A stretch of 64,000 bases of DNA, from positions 124,001-188,000 of the forward strand of contig NZ_JHEP02000004.1 of assembly GCF_000657795.2 (NCBI RefSeq), given 5' to 3'. The DNA comes from Bordetella pseudohinzii. Lineage in GTDB: Bacteria; Pseudomonadota; Gammaproteobacteria; Burkholderiales; Burkholderiaceae_B. The first letter of the stretch is position 1. Each line of letters begins with the position of its first letter. Of the stretch, positions 36,105-46,112 are shown one piece after another. Under the pieces are notes generated by a model, which made no database searches, was not told the origin of the DNA, and saw only the letters and a program-made list of their open reading frames with translations. A program made the position numbers and the translations under genes.

Positions 36105-36965
36105 ATGTCGCTTATTCGCGTCGTCAGCTACAACATCCACAAGGGACGCTCGTCTCTTGGGCGCTATGAGTCATTGAACGACCTGCGCCTGGGTCTGTAT
36201 GGCCTGCGTCCCGACCTGGTGTTTCTCCAGGAGGTCCAGGGCCGCAATGAAGCCTCCTCCTTCCTGCATGCGCAGCACGAATCGCTCGCGGCCGCGTTGC
36301 GCCTGAATGTCGCCTATGGCCGCAACGCCGTGCGCGATGCGACCGACCATGGCAATGCGCTCTTGTCGCGTTACCACATCCTTGACCACTTCAACCAGGA
36401 CATCTCCGATCACAAGCTGGAGCAGCGCGGCCTGCTGCACGCGCGCATCGACGTGGGCGGCACCGAGGTGCACTGCCTGGTGGTGCACCTGGGCCTGTTC
36501 GCCAGCAGCCGCCAGCGCCAGATCCAGGCCCTGATCGAGCGCATACGCGCCGAAGTGCCCGATGGCGCGCCCCTGCTCATCGCGGGCGATTTCAACGACT
36601 GGGGCGACAAGCTGGCGCCGCAGTTCGTGCAGCAGCTGGGCCTGTACGAGGTGTTTTCGCACGCGCCGCGCAGCTCGGGCGGCGAGCTGCCGCGCCTGCG
36701 CGATTCGATGCGCCGCCTGACCGACGTCTTGCGCGGCGTGCCGGGCAACAATGCGGTGATCGAGCGCAGCAACCAGCTGGGCATGGGCGGGGCTTATTGC
36801 CCGCTACCGCCGCCGCGCACCTTTCCGGCGGTGTTTCCGTGGTTCCGTCTCGACCGCATCTACCAGCGCGGGTTTGCCGTGCGCAGCGCCCGCGTGCTGC
36901 GCGGACGACAATGGGCGCGCCTGTCCGATCATGCGCCCCTGCTGACGGAGCTTGAGCTGCCGTGA
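36105..36965 (+). CDS. Endonuclease/exonuclease/phosphatase family protein (YbhP-like)
   Basis: 286 residues with the EEP fold: N-terminal VVSYNIHKG, metal-binding glutamate in LVFLQEVQGR, VHLGLF, LIAGDFNDW and C-terminal LSDHAPLLTELEL. It overlaps clsB by 4 bp. The same pair ybhP-clsB occurs in E. coli, which suggests a role in membrane phospholipid metabolism rather than DNA repair. The substrate is not known. No signal peptide is visible. Confidence 0.88.
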   Translation: MSLIRVVSYNIHKGRSSLGRYESLNDLRLGLYGLRPDLVFLQEVQGRNEASSFLHAQHESLAAALRLNVAYGRNAVRDATDHGNALLSRYHILDHFNQDISDHKLEQRGLLHARIDVGGTEVHCLVVHLGLFASSRQRQIQALIERIRAEVPDGAPLLIAGDFNDWGDKLAPQFVQQLGLYEVFSHAPRSSGGELPRLRDSMRRLTDVLRGVPGNNAVIERSNQLGMGGAYCPLPPPRTFPAVFPWFRLDRIYQRGFAVRSARVLRGRQWARLSDHAPLLTELELP

Positions 36966-38173
36966 GGGCCGACATCGTCCGCCTGTCATGGACAGACGGC
37001 AATGCGATACGCCTGCTGCAAAACGGCGCCGATTTTTTCCCCGCCCTGTGCGCGGCCATCGACCAGGCCAGCGTCAGCGTCCACCTGGAAACCTATATCT
37101 TCACCCTGGACCGCACCGGCCGGCAGGTGCTGGACTGCCTGGAGCGCGCCGCGGAGCGCGGCGTGAAGGTCAGGGTGGTGCTCGACGGTTTCGGCAGCGC
37201 GGCCACGGCGCCGGAAGTGATGCGGCGCATCAACGAGGCCGGCGGCCATTGCCGCGTGTTCCGTCCCGAGCCGCACTGGCTGGGACGGCTGAAATTCTCG
37301 CGCAGCCGGCTGCGCCGCCTGCACCGCAAAGTGACCGTCATCGACGCGGCCATCGCCTTCGTGGGCGGCATCAATATCGTCGACGACTACGATGATCTCG
37401 ATCCGACGGACGGGATTGCCGCGCCGCGCTTCGATTTCGCCGTGCGCATCGAGGGGCCGTTGGTGCCGCAGATCGTCTATGCCCAGGATCTGCTCTGGGT
37501 CAGGCTGAATTGGAGCCGTCTGCGCCATCATCCCTCGGATTGGCGGCGTTTGCGGCTGCGCCGGCCGCATCCGCACCATGCCCAGCCCCGCGGCAAGCTG
37601 CGGGCCGCGCTGGTGCTGCGCGACAACCTGCGTTTCCGCCAGACCTTCGAGCGGGCCTATCTCTATGGCATCGCGCATGCCCGGCGCGACGTGCTCATCG
37701 CCAACGCCTATTTTTTTCCGGGCCGGCAGTTCCGCCGCGCGCTGGCGCAGGCCGCGGCCAGGGGCGTGCGGGTGCGCCTGCTCCTGCAAGGCAAGCCCGA
37801 GTACCGCCTGCAGTATTTCGCCACGCGCTCGCTCTATGACCAGCTGCTGCGCGACGGCATCGAAATCTACGAGTACATGCCGGCCTATCTGCATGCCAAG
37901 GTGGCGGTGATCGACAATATGGCCACCGTGGGCTCGTCCAATCTGGATCCCTTCAGCCTGCTGCTGGCGCGCGAGGCCAATGTCGTGGTCGATGACCAGC
38001 CCTTTGCCTGGGATCTGCAAGAGCGGCTGGAGCGGGCCATCGACGAGGGCGGGCAGTTCATCCGCCCCCTGGATTATCAGCGCCGGGGCTGGCTGCGGCG
38101 CGCCATCGACGTCATGGCCTATACGGCCTTGCGCATCGGCGTGGCGCTGACCGGGCGTTCCGACACGTACTGA
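36962..38173 (+). CDS. clsB: Cardiolipin synthase B-type phospholipase D protein
   Basis: 403 residues with two HKD catalytic motifs: LHRKVTVIDAAIAFVGGIN near 120 and LHAKVAVIDNMATVGSSNLD near 300. No N-terminal transmembrane pair is present, as in ClsB (YbhO) rather than ClsA. It transfers phosphatidyl groups to make cardiolipin. Starts with GTG at 36962, overlapping the YbhP-like stop (GTGA). The C-terminal hydrophobic stretch (VMAYTALRIGVAL) may anchor it to the inner membrane. Confidence 0.9.
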   Translation: MRADIVRLSWTDGNAIRLLQNGADFFPALCAAIDQASVSVHLETYIFTLDRTGRQVLDCLERAAERGVKVRVVLDGFGSAATAPEVMRRINEAGGHCRVFRPEPHWLGRLKFSRSRLRRLHRKVTVIDAAIAFVGGINIVDDYDDLDPTDGIAAPRFDFAVRIEGPLVPQIVYAQDLLWVRLNWSRLRHHPSDWRRLRLRRPHPHHAQPRGKLRAALVLRDNLRFRQTFERAYLYGIAHARRDVLIANAYFFPGRQFRRALAQAAARGVRVRLLLQGKPEYRLQYFATRSLYDQLLRDGIEIYEYMPAYLHAKVAVIDNMATVGSSNLDPFSLLLAREANVVVDDQPFAWDLQERLERAIDEGGQFIRPLDYQRRGWLRRAIDVMAYTALRIGVALTGRSDTY

Positions 38174-38179
38174 CGGCGT

Positions 38180-39046
38180 TCAGCGCGGGCGCAGCAGGCC
38201 CAGGACCAGGGCCGTGCCCACGAGAATGACGCCGGCGCCGGCAAGCATGCTGGAGGTGAGCGCTTCGTCCAGCAGCGTGACGCCCCAGAAGACCCCGAAG
38301 ACCGGCACCAGGAAGGTGACGCTGACGGCCGCCGTGGGGCCCAGCACCGCGATCAGGCGGAAAAACACCACATAGGCCGCGCCCGTGCAGAGCACGGCGA
38401 GCAGGACGGTGGCGACCCAGGCCTGCACGGAGACGGGCTGTCCGGGCCAATGGGCGATGGCCAGCGGCAGCAGCACCAGGGCGGCGCTGAGCATGCTGCC
38501 CGTCGCGTTCGCCAAGGCGTCCACGCCGCTCAGAAAGCGTTTGGTCCAGTTGGCGGCGATGCCATAGAAGAAGGGCGCGGCCAGGGCCGCCAGGACGGCG
38601 GGACCCGTGCCGCCCTGTTGGAATTCCAGCTTGTCCCAGACCAGCACCACGATGCCCAGGAAGGCGATCGCCAGGCCCAGCACGCGCAGGGCCGGCAGGC
38701 GGTCGCGCAGCCAGAGCCAGCCGATCACCGCGCCCCAGACCGGGGTGACGGCATTGGCCACCGACAGAAAGCCCGCGCCCAGGGAGAGGGAGGCGTAGGC
38801 ATAGAGGAGAAAGGGCAGGGCGGCGTTGAACACCCCGACCATGAAAATGGCTTTCCAGTGGCGCGCCATGATGCCCAGGCGGCCGCGCAGAATGGCCAGG
38901 GGCAGCAGCACCAGCGCGCCCAGGCCGACGCGCAGCTCGATCAGGGGCGCCGGCCCGAATTCCGGCACCGCGACCCGCATGAACAGGAAAGATCCGCCCC
39001 AGACGGCAGCCAGGGCGATCAGTTCTAAGAGGTCTCGGCGTTGCAT
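38180..39046 (-). CDS. EamA/DMT-family transporter
   Basis: 288 residues, ten predicted membrane helices as two EamA repeats (LIALAAVWGGSFLFMRVAV; PFFYGIAANWTKRF). Typical of metabolite or amino-acid exporters of the drug/metabolite transporter superfamily. ATG at 39046 (MQRRDLLEL); a longer frame upstream lies in the MFS gene's 3' end. It is 11 bp downstream of the MFS exporter gene on the same strand, so probably cotranscribed. Substrate unknown. Confidence 0.88.
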   Translation of the reverse strand: MQRRDLLELIALAAVWGGSFLFMRVAVPEFGPAPLIELRVGLGALVLLPLAILRGRLGIMARHWKAIFMVGVFNAALPFLLYAYASLSLGAGFLSVANAVTPVWGAVIGWLWLRDRLPALRVLGLAIAFLGIVVLVWDKLEFQQGGTGPAVLAALAAPFFYGIAANWTKRFLSGVDALANATGSMLSAALVLLPLAIAHWPGQPVSVQAWVATVLLAVLCTGAAYVVFFRLIAVLGPTAAVSVTFLVPVFGVFWGVTLLDEALTSSMLAGAGVILVGTALVLGLLRPR

Positions 39047-39057
39047 GAAAATCGGGA

Positions 39058-40467
39058 TCAGGAGCGGCGGGTGATGACGTTCTTCATCTTGACGCGATGC
39101 GCGATCACGGCCGCGAGCAGGGAGAGGGCAACGCATAGTGTAAGACCAATCCGCACTCCGACCAGGACGGATGTGTGCGAAATCGCGATGCCCACCAGCG
39201 CGGTGCCGGCCGCGCTGCCGATGGCCCGCGTGGTCTGCACCAGGGCCGAGGCCACGCCCACGTCGCGGCGCTCGCTCAGCATCTGCATGAACAGCGTCAG
39301 GTTGGGCAGGAGAAAGCCCAGCGCCGTGCCGTTGACGGCAAAGGCGGCGATGATCCACCAGGTCGAGGTGCCGGGCCCGATGGCCAGCACCATGGCCGAC
39401 CCCGCCGCCAGCAGAAGACCGCCGAAGACCATCAGGCGCTGCGGTTCGGACTGTTTGGGAAAGAGCCGGCCGTTGATGATGCTGCCCAGCGAGATGGCCG
39501 CCACCAGGGGCGTGAGCAGCAGGCCGGCCTCGCTGGGGCTGTAGCGCAGTTCCTGTTGCAGCAGCAGCGGGCTGTAGAACACCAGAATGAACATGGTCGC
39601 GCCGACCGCCACCGCAGCCAGGTTGAGCAGGCGCGGCTCGGGGCCGGACAGGATGCGCAGCGGGAAGATGGGCGAGGCGACGCGCCGCTCATAAGGGATG
39701 AGGCAACAGGCGGCCGCCACGCCGGCGATGGCCAGGCCGGCGGCCAGCATGGGGCGCGCGCTGTCGCCCGGGGCGAAGGCCAGTTCCATGGCGGCCAGCG
39801 GCGCGCCCACCACGATGATGAGCAGCAGCCCGCCCAGCCAGTCGATCCGGCCTCCCTGGGCATGGGTCTGGCGGATGCGCGGGAAATAGCGCGCCAGCAG
39901 GAAGAGGGCGATCACGGCCGCGATGGGCGCGATGAAAAAGGCGGCGCGCCAGCCCAGGGCCTGGGTCGCCGCGCCGCCCAGCACCGGCCCGATGCCGCTG
40001 GCCATGGCGAAGGCGGCCGAGACCAGGGCCATCCAGCGCACGCGCTCGCGCGCATCGGGAAAAAGATCGGCCGGCGCCGCGAAGGCGGTGGCGATCATCA
40101 TGCCGCCGCCCACCCCCTGCAGGGTGCGGAAGGCGATCAGCTGCTCCATGGATTGCGACAGGCCGCAGGCAATGGAACCCAGGGCGACCAGGGACACCGA
40201 GACCAGCATGAGCGGCTTGCGCCCGAACATATCGCCCAGGCGGCCGAAGATGAGGATGGAAGCGGCCGTGGCCAGCAGATAGCCGGTGCCCACCCAGGCG
40301 TACAGGGCCATGCCGTTGAGGGCTTCGGCCACGCGGGGCAGGGTGGTGCTGACGATGGTGGAGTCAAAGGCCACCAGGACGACGGTGGCCGACACGCCGG
40401 CCATGGCCATGAGCAGATCATGGCGGGAGTGCGGCGACGTTTCTGAAGGGTTGGCGGGAGCAGTCAT
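39058..40467 (-). CDS. MFS efflux transporter (DHA2/EmrB type)
   Basis: 469 residues with around 13-14 membrane segments. Family motifs: VAFDSTIVSTTLPRVAEAL (motif D1), GRLGDMFGRKPLM (motif A) and ASGIGPVLGGA (antiporter motif C). DHA2 proteins export drugs or small organic compounds using protons. No membrane-fusion partner gene is adjacent. Overlaps no gene; the EamA transporter follows. Confidence 0.9.
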   Translation of the reverse strand: MTAPANPSETSPHSRHDLLMAMAGVSATVVLVAFDSTIVSTTLPRVAEALNGMALYAWVGTGYLLATAASILIFGRLGDMFGRKPLMLVSVSLVALGSIACGLSQSMEQLIAFRTLQGVGGGMMIATAFAAPADLFPDARERVRWMALVSAAFAMASGIGPVLGGAATQALGWRAAFFIAPIAAVIALFLLARYFPRIRQTHAQGGRIDWLGGLLLIIVVGAPLAAMELAFAPGDSARPMLAAGLAIAGVAAACCLIPYERRVASPIFPLRILSGPEPRLLNLAAVAVGATMFILVFYSPLLLQQELRYSPSEAGLLLTPLVAAISLGSIINGRLFPKQSEPQRLMVFGGLLLAAGSAMVLAIGPGTSTWWIIAAFAVNGTALGFLLPNLTLFMQMLSERRDVGVASALVQTTRAIGSAAGTALVGIAISHTSVLVGVRIGLTLCVALSLLAAVIAHRVKMKNVITRRS

Positions 40468-40497
40468 GCCGGCAAGAATATCACCGGCCGCCGCGGC

Positions 40498-41067
40498 CTA
40501 TTTGAACAGGGTGTGATACCCCACCAGCACGATGACCACCGCCAGGGCCACCGCCCAGGACCAGCGCGAAGCGGCCAGCCCGCGCGGCTCGGGTTCGGGC
40601 GGCGGGGGCGGGGGCGCGATGCGGGGCTGGGCGGCCATGTGGTCGATAAAGCCGCTGAAGAATTTGTCGACGATCTTGCCGCCCGCTTTCATGATGGCCG
40701 GCTCGCCCAGCGCGGCCAGCTTGCCGCCGGCCATGGCCGCGACAGTGTAGGAAATACGGGTGCCGTTGTCCTTGGGGCTCAGGTGCACCTGAGCGGTGCC
40801 GATGGCCAGGCCCGCGGCGGCACCTTTGCCGTCGAAGGCCAGGGAACAGCTTTCAGGGGGGGTGAGATCCGAGACGAGGACCTCGCCTTCGTATTCGGCG
40901 TCTATGCCGCCGACCTTGGCCCGGACCGTGAATTCGTACTCCGTGTCGGTCAGGCGGGAAACACGGATACATCCCGGCAGGCAACGCTGCAGGACCTCGG
41001 GATCGAAAAGCGCATCCCAGGTCTGGTGCGGCGTGGAGGGTATCCATTGGGCATCGGCTATGCGCAT
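40498..41067 (-). CDS. CoxG/SRPBCC-family protein with C-terminal membrane anchor
   Basis: 189 residues. Residues 1-145 are an SRPBCC/CoxG fold (WDALFDPEVLQRCLPGC, VGGIDAEYEGEV, GTRISYTVAAMAGGKLA, KIVDKFFSGF). A proline-rich linker and one hydrophobic helix (WSWAVALAVVIVLVGYHTLF) follow. CoxG proteins anchor to membranes and assist carbon-monoxide-dehydrogenase-like molybdenum enzymes, but no cox genes are near. Start 41067 has an AAGGAGACAG site. A role in recruiting a membrane partner is inference. Confidence 0.85.
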   Translation of the reverse strand: MRIADAQWIPSTPHQTWDALFDPEVLQRCLPGCIRVSRLTDTEYEFTVRAKVGGIDAEYEGEVLVSDLTPPESCSLAFDGKGAAAGLAIGTAQVHLSPKDNGTRISYTVAAMAGGKLAALGEPAIMKAGGKIVDKFFSGFIDHMAAQPRIAPPPPPPEPEPRGLAASRWSWAVALAVVIVLVGYHTLFK

Positions 41068-41161
41068 GGCTGTCTCCTTGCTGTGTTGTGATCCCAGCAT
41101 CCGGGCCCGGCTTGGAGCCCGGGTCTTTGAGACTTATTGTGCTACCAATCGCCGCCGGGCG

Positions 41162-42412
41162 CTATGCCTGGCATTGCCGCCGGGGATGGCGCGCCGGATC
41201 GGACAGCACGGCGAACAGGGCGACCAACATGGCATAGAAGCCCAGGGTGCGCATGCCGCGGAACATGAGTTCGGTCATGCCGAAGAGGGCAAAGCCCAGG
41301 CAGACGGCCGCGCCCATGGCCGCCGCCGCGCGCGCGGCCTGCGGCCGGTCGCGGCCCAGGCGGCGCAGGAAGAGGATGGCCGGCACCGCATAGAGCAGCA
41401 GCAGGGCCAGGCCGCCCGGAATGCCATAAAGGGCCAGCGCGTCCAGGAGGTCGTTATGGGGTTCGCCAAAGCCCCCGGCCACAAAGGGGGACACCCGGCC
41501 CTGGGCCGCCAGCTCACTCAGGCCGCGCGTGAAGCCCGATGGGCCCACACCCTTGAGGGGGTTGTCCAGCATCATGCCCCAGGCCGCGCGCCAAAGCTGC
41601 AGGCGGATGCAGACGGAGGTGTCGCTGGTGGGGGCGGTCTTGCATTCGTGGTACTGCACCAAGCCCTGGTCGACGCGGTCGCGCAGCGACGGGCTTAGCG
41701 AGCCCAGCGCCACCAGCACGGCGAGCGTGCCCACCGCGGCCGCCAGCAGGCGCAGGGGATGCCGGATGCGGGCAAAGACCCACAGGGCCAGCGCCACGAA
41801 GACGGGCATGGCGATCCAGCCGCTGCGCGTCTGGGTCAGGATGAAGCCGGCAAAGGTCACCGCCAGCGTCAGCAGCTTGATGGCGGTTTCGAGGCGCGCA
41901 TGGCGCGTGAGCTTCCAGGCCAGCGAGAACAGGCTGATGACCGCGAACAGCAGCAGCAGGTTGCCATAGCCCACGGCGTTGTACTCATCGGTCAGCGGGC
42001 GCTGGGCCAGATCGCCGCGGACCAGGGCCAGCAGGGTGGCGGTGCCGGCCCAGCCGGCCGCCAGCATGCCCCACAGGGCATGCTTGAGGCGCTGCGGCCC
42101 GATGGCCTGCATGGCGGCCAGCAGCAAGGGCAGGCCCAGGGCCAGGCGCAGGCCGCGCTCCAGGGCGGCATTGCTCCAGGCGCCGTGCAGGGCGCTGCTC
42201 AACAGCGCCACGGCCAGGGGGGCGCAGGCGGCCAGGCAGAGCTTGCGGTAGTCGCGCAGGTCGGGCCGCTGTCCGGCGCTGGCCAGCACGGCCAGGCAAA
42301 GCAGGATCGCCAGATAGAAGGCCGCACTGCCGCCGCTGGAGGTGGTCAACAGCAGGACGGGTGTCGCGGTGATCGTGGCGAGCAGCAGCCAGGGGGACAA
42401 GCGGTTGAGCAT
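41162..42412 (-). CDS. O-antigen ligase/polymerase family membrane protein
   Basis: 416 residues with about 10-12 membrane helices and a large periplasmic loop (about 225-320). The Wzy_C/WaaL hallmark [10 protein letters not shown] is in a central helix, and [19 protein letters not shown] is the conserved histidine region. It either ligates O-antigen to lipid A-core or polymerises repeats; sequence alone does not decide. ATG 42412 is chosen; a TTG at 42430 would add six residues. Divergent from rmlBDAC and close to waaC-waaA, consistent with LPS assembly. Confidence 0.87.
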   Translation of the reverse strand: MLNRLSPWLLLATITATPVLLLTTSSGGSAAFYLAILLCLAVLASAGQRPDLRDYRKLCLAACAPLAVALLSSALHGAWSNAALERGLRLALGLPLLLAAMQAIGPQRLKHALWGMLAAGWAGTATLLALVRGDLAQRPLTDEYNAVGYGNLLLLFAVISLFSLAWKLTRHARLETAIKLLTLAVTFAGFILTQTRSGWIAMPVFVALALWVFARIRHPLRLLAAAVGTLAVLVALGSLSPSLRDRVDQGLVQYHECKTAPTSDTSVCIRLQLWRAAWGMMLDNPLKGVGPSGFTRGLSELAAQGRVSPFVAGGFGEPHNDLLDALALYGIPGGLALLLLYAVPAILFLRRLGRDRPQAARAAAAMGAAVCLGFALFGMTELMFRGMRTLGFYAMLVALFAVLSDPARHPRRQCQA

Positions 42413-42483
42413 CGGGATGGTGAGGGACAATGCCCGGCAGGGGCAGGGGGTTGCGCGGCGCTTGCGCAGCGCAAGGCCGGCGA

Positions 42484-42489
42484 ATTATA
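42484..42489 (-). promoter_or_regulatory. Possible -10 element for the O-antigen ligase gene
   Basis: A perfect TATAAT on the minus strand, 72 bp upstream of the ligase start. No good -35 hexamer lies at the right distance. On the plus strand a TACAAT at 42581-42586 could serve the rml operon. Confidence 0.33.
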
Positions 42490-42512
42490 GGGAATCGCAC
42501 CTCGAATTTTCG

Positions 42513-42537
42513 TCAGACGTTCTCGGAGTATGTCTGA
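42513..42537. repeat. Inverted repeat TCAGAC-N13-GTCTGA in ligase/rml divergent region
   Basis: Perfect 6-bp arms at 42513-42518 and 42532-42537 in the 220-bp spacer between the ligase gene and rmlB. It could be an operator or a leader hairpin. No JUMPstart or ops element was found in this spacer. Confidence 0.35.
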
Positions 42538-42632
42538 TTTATGAATCTGGGGACATAGGGATACCCGCAAGGCCTCTGGCTACAATGACCGGCGGCGGCC
42601 GGTCCGGCCGCGGCCTTGCGGCACATGCATTC

Positions 42633-43691
42633 ATGAAAATCCTGATTACCGGCGGCGCCGGTTTCATCGGTTCGGCCTTGGTGAGGCACATCGTCCGTAA
42701 CACGCCGGATAGCGTGGTCAACGTCGACAAACTCACCTATGCCGGCAATATCGCGTCCCTGGAAGAGTGCGGGACGCACCCCCGGCATACCCTGGAACAC
42801 ATCGATATCTGCGATGGCGCGGCCCTGCGGGCCGTGTTCGAGCGCCATCGTCCCGAGGCGGTCGTGCATCTGGCCGCGGAATCGCATGTCGACCGTTCCA
42901 TCGACGGTCCGGGCGATTTCGTCCAGACCAACCTGGTGGGCAGCTATGTCCTGCTGGAGACGGCCAGGGCCTATTGGGCCGGCCTGACGGGCCCGGCGCG
43001 TGACAACTTCCGCTTTCTCCAGGTATCGACCGACGAGGTCTTTGGCGATCTGGGCGACCGGGCAGGGCGTTTCATCGAAACCAGCCCTTACGCGCCCAGT
43101 TCCCCTTATGCGGCCAGCAAGGCGGGCGCCGATCATCTGGCGCGCGCCTGGCATCGCACCTATGGCCTGCCGGTGCTGCTGACCCATGCCTCGAACAACT
43201 ACGGACCCTGCCAGTTCCCCGAGAAACTGATCCCGCTCATGTTGCTGTCGGCGCTGCGCGGCTGGCCGCTGACGATTTATGGCGCGGGCGATCAGGTGCG
43301 CGACTGGATCTATGTGGAAGACCATGCGCGGGCGCTGTGCGCGGTCCTGCGTCATGGCCGGCCGGGCCAGACCTACAACATCGGCGGCTCCTGCGAGCTG
43401 CGCAATCTGGACGTGGTGCACCGCCTGTGCGATTTGCTGCAGGCGCTGCGCCCGCCGGCCGCGGGACATTATCGCGATCTCATCGCGCATGTCCCCGACC
43501 GTCCGGGACATGACCGGCGCTATGCGCTCGACAGCGGCAAGGCGGCCGCCGAGCTGGGCTGGACGCCCGCGGAGGATTTCGCCAGCGGCCTGGCCAAGAC
43601 CGTGGCCTGGTATCTCGAGCATCCCCAATGGGTGGCCGATGTCGAAAGCGGCGCCTATCGCGCCCGCTGGATAGACAAGGAAGGTCCATGA
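42633..43691 (+). CDS. rmlB: dTDP-glucose 4,6-dehydratase
   Basis: 352 residues, extended short-chain dehydrogenase: NAD fold [13 protein letters not shown] at 7-19, STDEVFGDL with the catalytic Asp-Glu pair, and [10 protein letters not shown] with the Tyr-Lys pair. It makes dTDP-4-keto-6-deoxyglucose, the second step of dTDP-L-rhamnose synthesis. First of four tightly coupled genes rmlB-D-A-C (each start overlaps the previous stop). The start ATG 42633 reads [10 protein letters not shown]. Confidence 0.96.
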   Translation: MKILITGGAGFIGSALVRHIVRNTPDSVVNVDKLTYAGNIASLEECGTHPRHTLEHIDICDGAALRAVFERHRPEAVVHLAAESHVDRSIDGPGDFVQTNLVGSYVLLETARAYWAGLTGPARDNFRFLQVSTDEVFGDLGDRAGRFIETSPYAPSSPYAASKAGADHLARAWHRTYGLPVLLTHASNNYGPCQFPEKLIPLMLLSALRGWPLTIYGAGDQVRDWIYVEDHARALCAVLRHGRPGQTYNIGGSCELRNLDVVHRLCDLLQALRPPAAGHYRDLIAHVPDRPGHDRRYALDSGKAAAELGWTPAEDFASGLAKTVAWYLEHPQWVADVESGAYRARWIDKEGP

Positions 43692-44587
43692 AGATCCTGC
43701 TGCTGGGCAAGGATGGGCAGTTGGGCCGGGCGCTGGGCCGCTCGCTGGCTCCCCTGGGCGAGCTGCTGGCCCTGGGCCGCGATTCGGGGCTGGACCTGGC
43801 CGATCCGGCGTCGCTGCAGCGGGCCGTGCGCCAGGCCGATCCCGATGTCATCGTCAATGCCGCCGCGTTCACGGACGTGGACCGCGCCGAAGCCGAGCCC
43901 GGGCTGGCCATGCGCGTCAATGCCGAGGCCCCCGGCCTGCTGGCCCGGGAGATGCGCGCGCGCCGCGGCTGGCTGGTGCATTACTCAAGCGACTATGTCT
44001 ACGATGGCGCCGGCCAGGCGTTTCGCGCCGAAGACAGCCCCGCCGCGCCGCTGAACCGCTATGGGCAGAGCAAGCTGGCCGGCGATGAGGCGGTGGGCCG
44101 CAGCGGGGCGCATCATCTTCTGCTGCGCACGTCCTGGGTCTATGGCCCGCATGGCGGGAATTTTGCGCGCGGCGTGCTGCGCCTGGCCGCCAGGCATGAG
44201 GTCTTGCGCATGGTCGATGACCAGGTCGGCGCGCCGACCAGCGCGGACCTGGTCGCCGATGTCACCGCGCTGGCCTTGCGCCAGGCGCGCGAGCAGCCTT
44301 CGGTCTCGGGTCTTTATCATCTGGCCGCCGCGGGACAGGTCTCGCGCCATGGCTATGCCCAATACCTGATCGACCAGGCCCGCCGCCTGGGCTGGCCGCT
44401 GGCGGTGCGCGCCGTGCACGCCATCTCCAGCGCCGACTACCCGCTGCCGGCCGCCCGGCCGCTGAATTCACGGCTCGATTGCGAGCGCCTGCAGGCCGTC
44501 TTCCGCCTGCGCCTGCCGGACTGGCGCGCGGGCGTGGACCGCCTGCTGTCCGATTGGCGCGCCAGTCCCTGGGGGCCCGAGGCATGA
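43688..44587 (+). CDS. rmlD: dTDP-4-dehydrorhamnose reductase
   Basis: 299 residues. [14 protein letters not shown] is the dinucleotide-binding start typical of Rml[16 protein letters not shown] the conserved core and [11 protein letters not shown] the catalytic Tyr-Lys. It reduces dTDP-4-keto-rhamnose to dTDP-L-rhamnose. ATG overlaps the rmlB stop (ATGA) and its stop overlaps rmlA. Confidence 0.95.
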   Translation: MKILLLGKDGQLGRALGRSLAPLGELLALGRDSGLDLADPASLQRAVRQADPDVIVNAAAFTDVDRAEAEPGLAMRVNAEAPGLLAREMRARRGWLVHYSSDYVYDGAGQAFRAEDSPAAPLNRYGQSKLAGDEAVGRSGAHHLLLRTSWVYGPHGGNFARGVLRLAARHEVLRMVDDQVGAPTSADLVADVTALALRQAREQPSVSGLYHLAAAGQVSRHGYAQYLIDQARRLGWPLAVRAVHAISSADYPLPAARPLNSRLDCERLQAVFRLRLPDWRAGVDRLLSDWRASPWGPEA

Positions 44588-45465
44588 TCAAGAAAGGCAT
44601 CGTGCTGGCCGGCGGCACCGGCAGCCGCCTGTATCCGGCCACATTGGGCCTGTCCAAGCAGCTGCTGCCGGTCTATGACAAGCCCATGATCTATTACCCC
44701 CTGTCGGTGCTCATGCTGGCGGGGATACGCGACATCCTGCTCATCAGCACCGGCGCCGACCTGCCCAGCTTCCGCAAGCTGCTGGGTGATGGCTCGGCCT
44801 TCGGCCTGCGCCTGAGCTATGCGGTCCAGGCCGCGCCCGAGGGGCTGGCCCAGGCCTTTCTCATCGGCGAGGACTTCATCGGCGAGGATCCGGTCTGCCT
44901 CATCCTGGGCGACAACATCTTCTACGGCCAGCATTTCACGCCGCTGCTGCAGGCGGCCGCGGCGCGCGCGTCCGGCGCCACCGTGTTCGGCTACCATGTG
45001 CGCGACCCCCAGCGCTACGGCGTGGTGGCCTTCGATGAGCACCGGCGCGCCGCCAGCATCGAAGAAAAACCCGCGCAGCCGCGCTCCAACTATGCCGTCA
45101 CGGGCCTGTACTTCTATGACCATGATGTCATCGACATGGCGCGCCGCCTCAAACCCTCGGCGCGCGACGAGCTGGAAATCACCGACATCAACCGCCAATA
45201 CCTGGCGCGCGGCGACCTGCGCGTCGAACTGCTGGGGCGGGGCTTTGCCTGGCTGGATACCGGCACCCCCGAGGCCCTGATGGAGGCCGCGCATTTCGTC
45301 AGCACGATAGAACAGCGCCAGGGCCTGAAGATCGCCTGCCTCGAAGAAATCGCCTATCACGCTGGCTGGATCGATGCCGGACAGATGGCCGCCCAGGCCC
45401 GCCGCATGGGGTCCAATGGCTATGGCCAGTATCTGTTGCGCGTCTTGCAGGAGGGCCGGCCATGA
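44584..45465 (+). CDS. rmlA: Glucose-1-phosphate thymidylyltransferase
   Basis: 293 residues. Nucleotidyltransferase signature [40 protein letters not shown] (two parts) and LGDNIFYG with the metal-binding Asp. It makes dTDP-glucose from glucose-1-phosphate and dTTP, the first and feedback-regulated step of dTDP-rhamnose synthesis. ATG 44584 overlaps rmlD stop; stop overlaps rmlC start. Confidence 0.96.
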   Translation: MIKKGIVLAGGTGSRLYPATLGLSKQLLPVYDKPMIYYPLSVLMLAGIRDILLISTGADLPSFRKLLGDGSAFGLRLSYAVQAAPEGLAQAFLIGEDFIGEDPVCLILGDNIFYGQHFTPLLQAAAARASGATVFGYHVRDPQRYGVVAFDEHRRAASIEEKPAQPRSNYAVTGLYFYDHDVIDMARRLKPSARDELEITDINRQYLARGDLRVELLGRGFAWLDTGTPEALMEAAHFVSTIEQRQGLKIACLEEIAYHAGWIDAGQMAAQARRMGSNGYGQYLLRVLQEGRP

Positions 45466-46034
45466 AAATCACGCCCACCGCGCTGCACGGAGTGGTCTTG
45501 ATCGAACCCGAGGTGCTGGCCGACGGCCGCGGCTGGTTCGCCGAGCGCTTTCGCCAGGATGTCTTCGAGGCGGGGCTGCGCGAACTGGGCCTGCCCGTGC
45601 CCGCGCCTTTTGTGCAGGAGAACCAGTCTTCATCCGGCCTGGGGGTGCTGCGCGGCCTGCATTATCAGCTGGCGCCGCATGCCCAGGGCAAGCTGATCAG
45701 CGTGGTCGCCGGCGAGGTGTTCGACGTGGCGGTCGATATCCGCGGCGGCTCGCCCACCTTTGGCCAATGGCTGGGGGTCAGGCTCTCGGCCGCCAATCGC
45801 CGCAGCCTCTGGATCCCCGAAGGCTTTGCCCATGGCCTGCTGTCCCTGGCCGAGGGCAGCGAAGTCCAGTACAAGGTCACCGCCTACTATGCGGCCTCGC
45901 ATGAGCGGACCCTGCGCTGGGATGACCCGGCCATCGGCATCCAATGGCCAGCCCGGCCCGCGCGGCTGTCGGCGCGCGACCGGCAGGCGCCCGGGCTGCA
46001 GGAGGCCGGCCGGGCGGGGCAACTGCCCGCCTGA
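45462..46034 (+). CDS. rmlC: dTDP-4-dehydrorhamnose 3,5-epimerase
   Basis: 190 residues, cupin fold. RGLHYQ carries the catalytic histidine; [25 protein letters not shown] and [12 protein letters not shown] are RmlC hallmarks. It epimerises C3 and C5 of the 4-keto intermediate before RmlD acts. Overlaps the rmlA stop by 4 bp. Last gene of the rhamnose operon; 78 bp separate it from waaC. Confidence 0.95.
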   Translation: MKITPTALHGVVLIEPEVLADGRGWFAERFRQDVFEAGLRELGLPVPAPFVQENQSSSGLGVLRGLHYQLAPHAQGKLISVVAGEVFDVAVDIRGGSPTFGQWLGVRLSAANRRSLWIPEGFAHGLLSLAEGSEVQYKVTAYYAASHERTLRWDDPAIGIQWPARPARLSARDRQAPGLQEAGRAGQLPA

Positions 46035-46053
46035 CCAGCCCGCTGGCTAATTG

Positions 46054-46101
46054 TTGTAAATTCCGAGGGTTTACAAGATCCAGCGCCCGCTTTCCGGGCG
46101 C
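46054..46101. promoter_or_regulatory. Symmetric element and hairpin between rmlC and waaC
   Basis: TTGTAAA (46054-46060) and TTTACAA (46070-46076) are perfect 7-bp inverted arms spaced 9 bp, like a regulator site. Just after it GCGCCCG (46083-46089) pairs with CGGGCGC (46095-46101) around a CTTTC loop. The pair sits in the 5' region of waaC and suggests separate control of waaC-waaA from rmlBDAC. Confidence 0.45.
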
Positions 46102-46112
46102 GCCTAGCGTTG

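Noticed and set aside
42413-42632. JUMPstart/ops element for RfaH control of the rml operon
   Set aside because: No match to the GGCGGTAGCGTG-type core in the divergent spacer.
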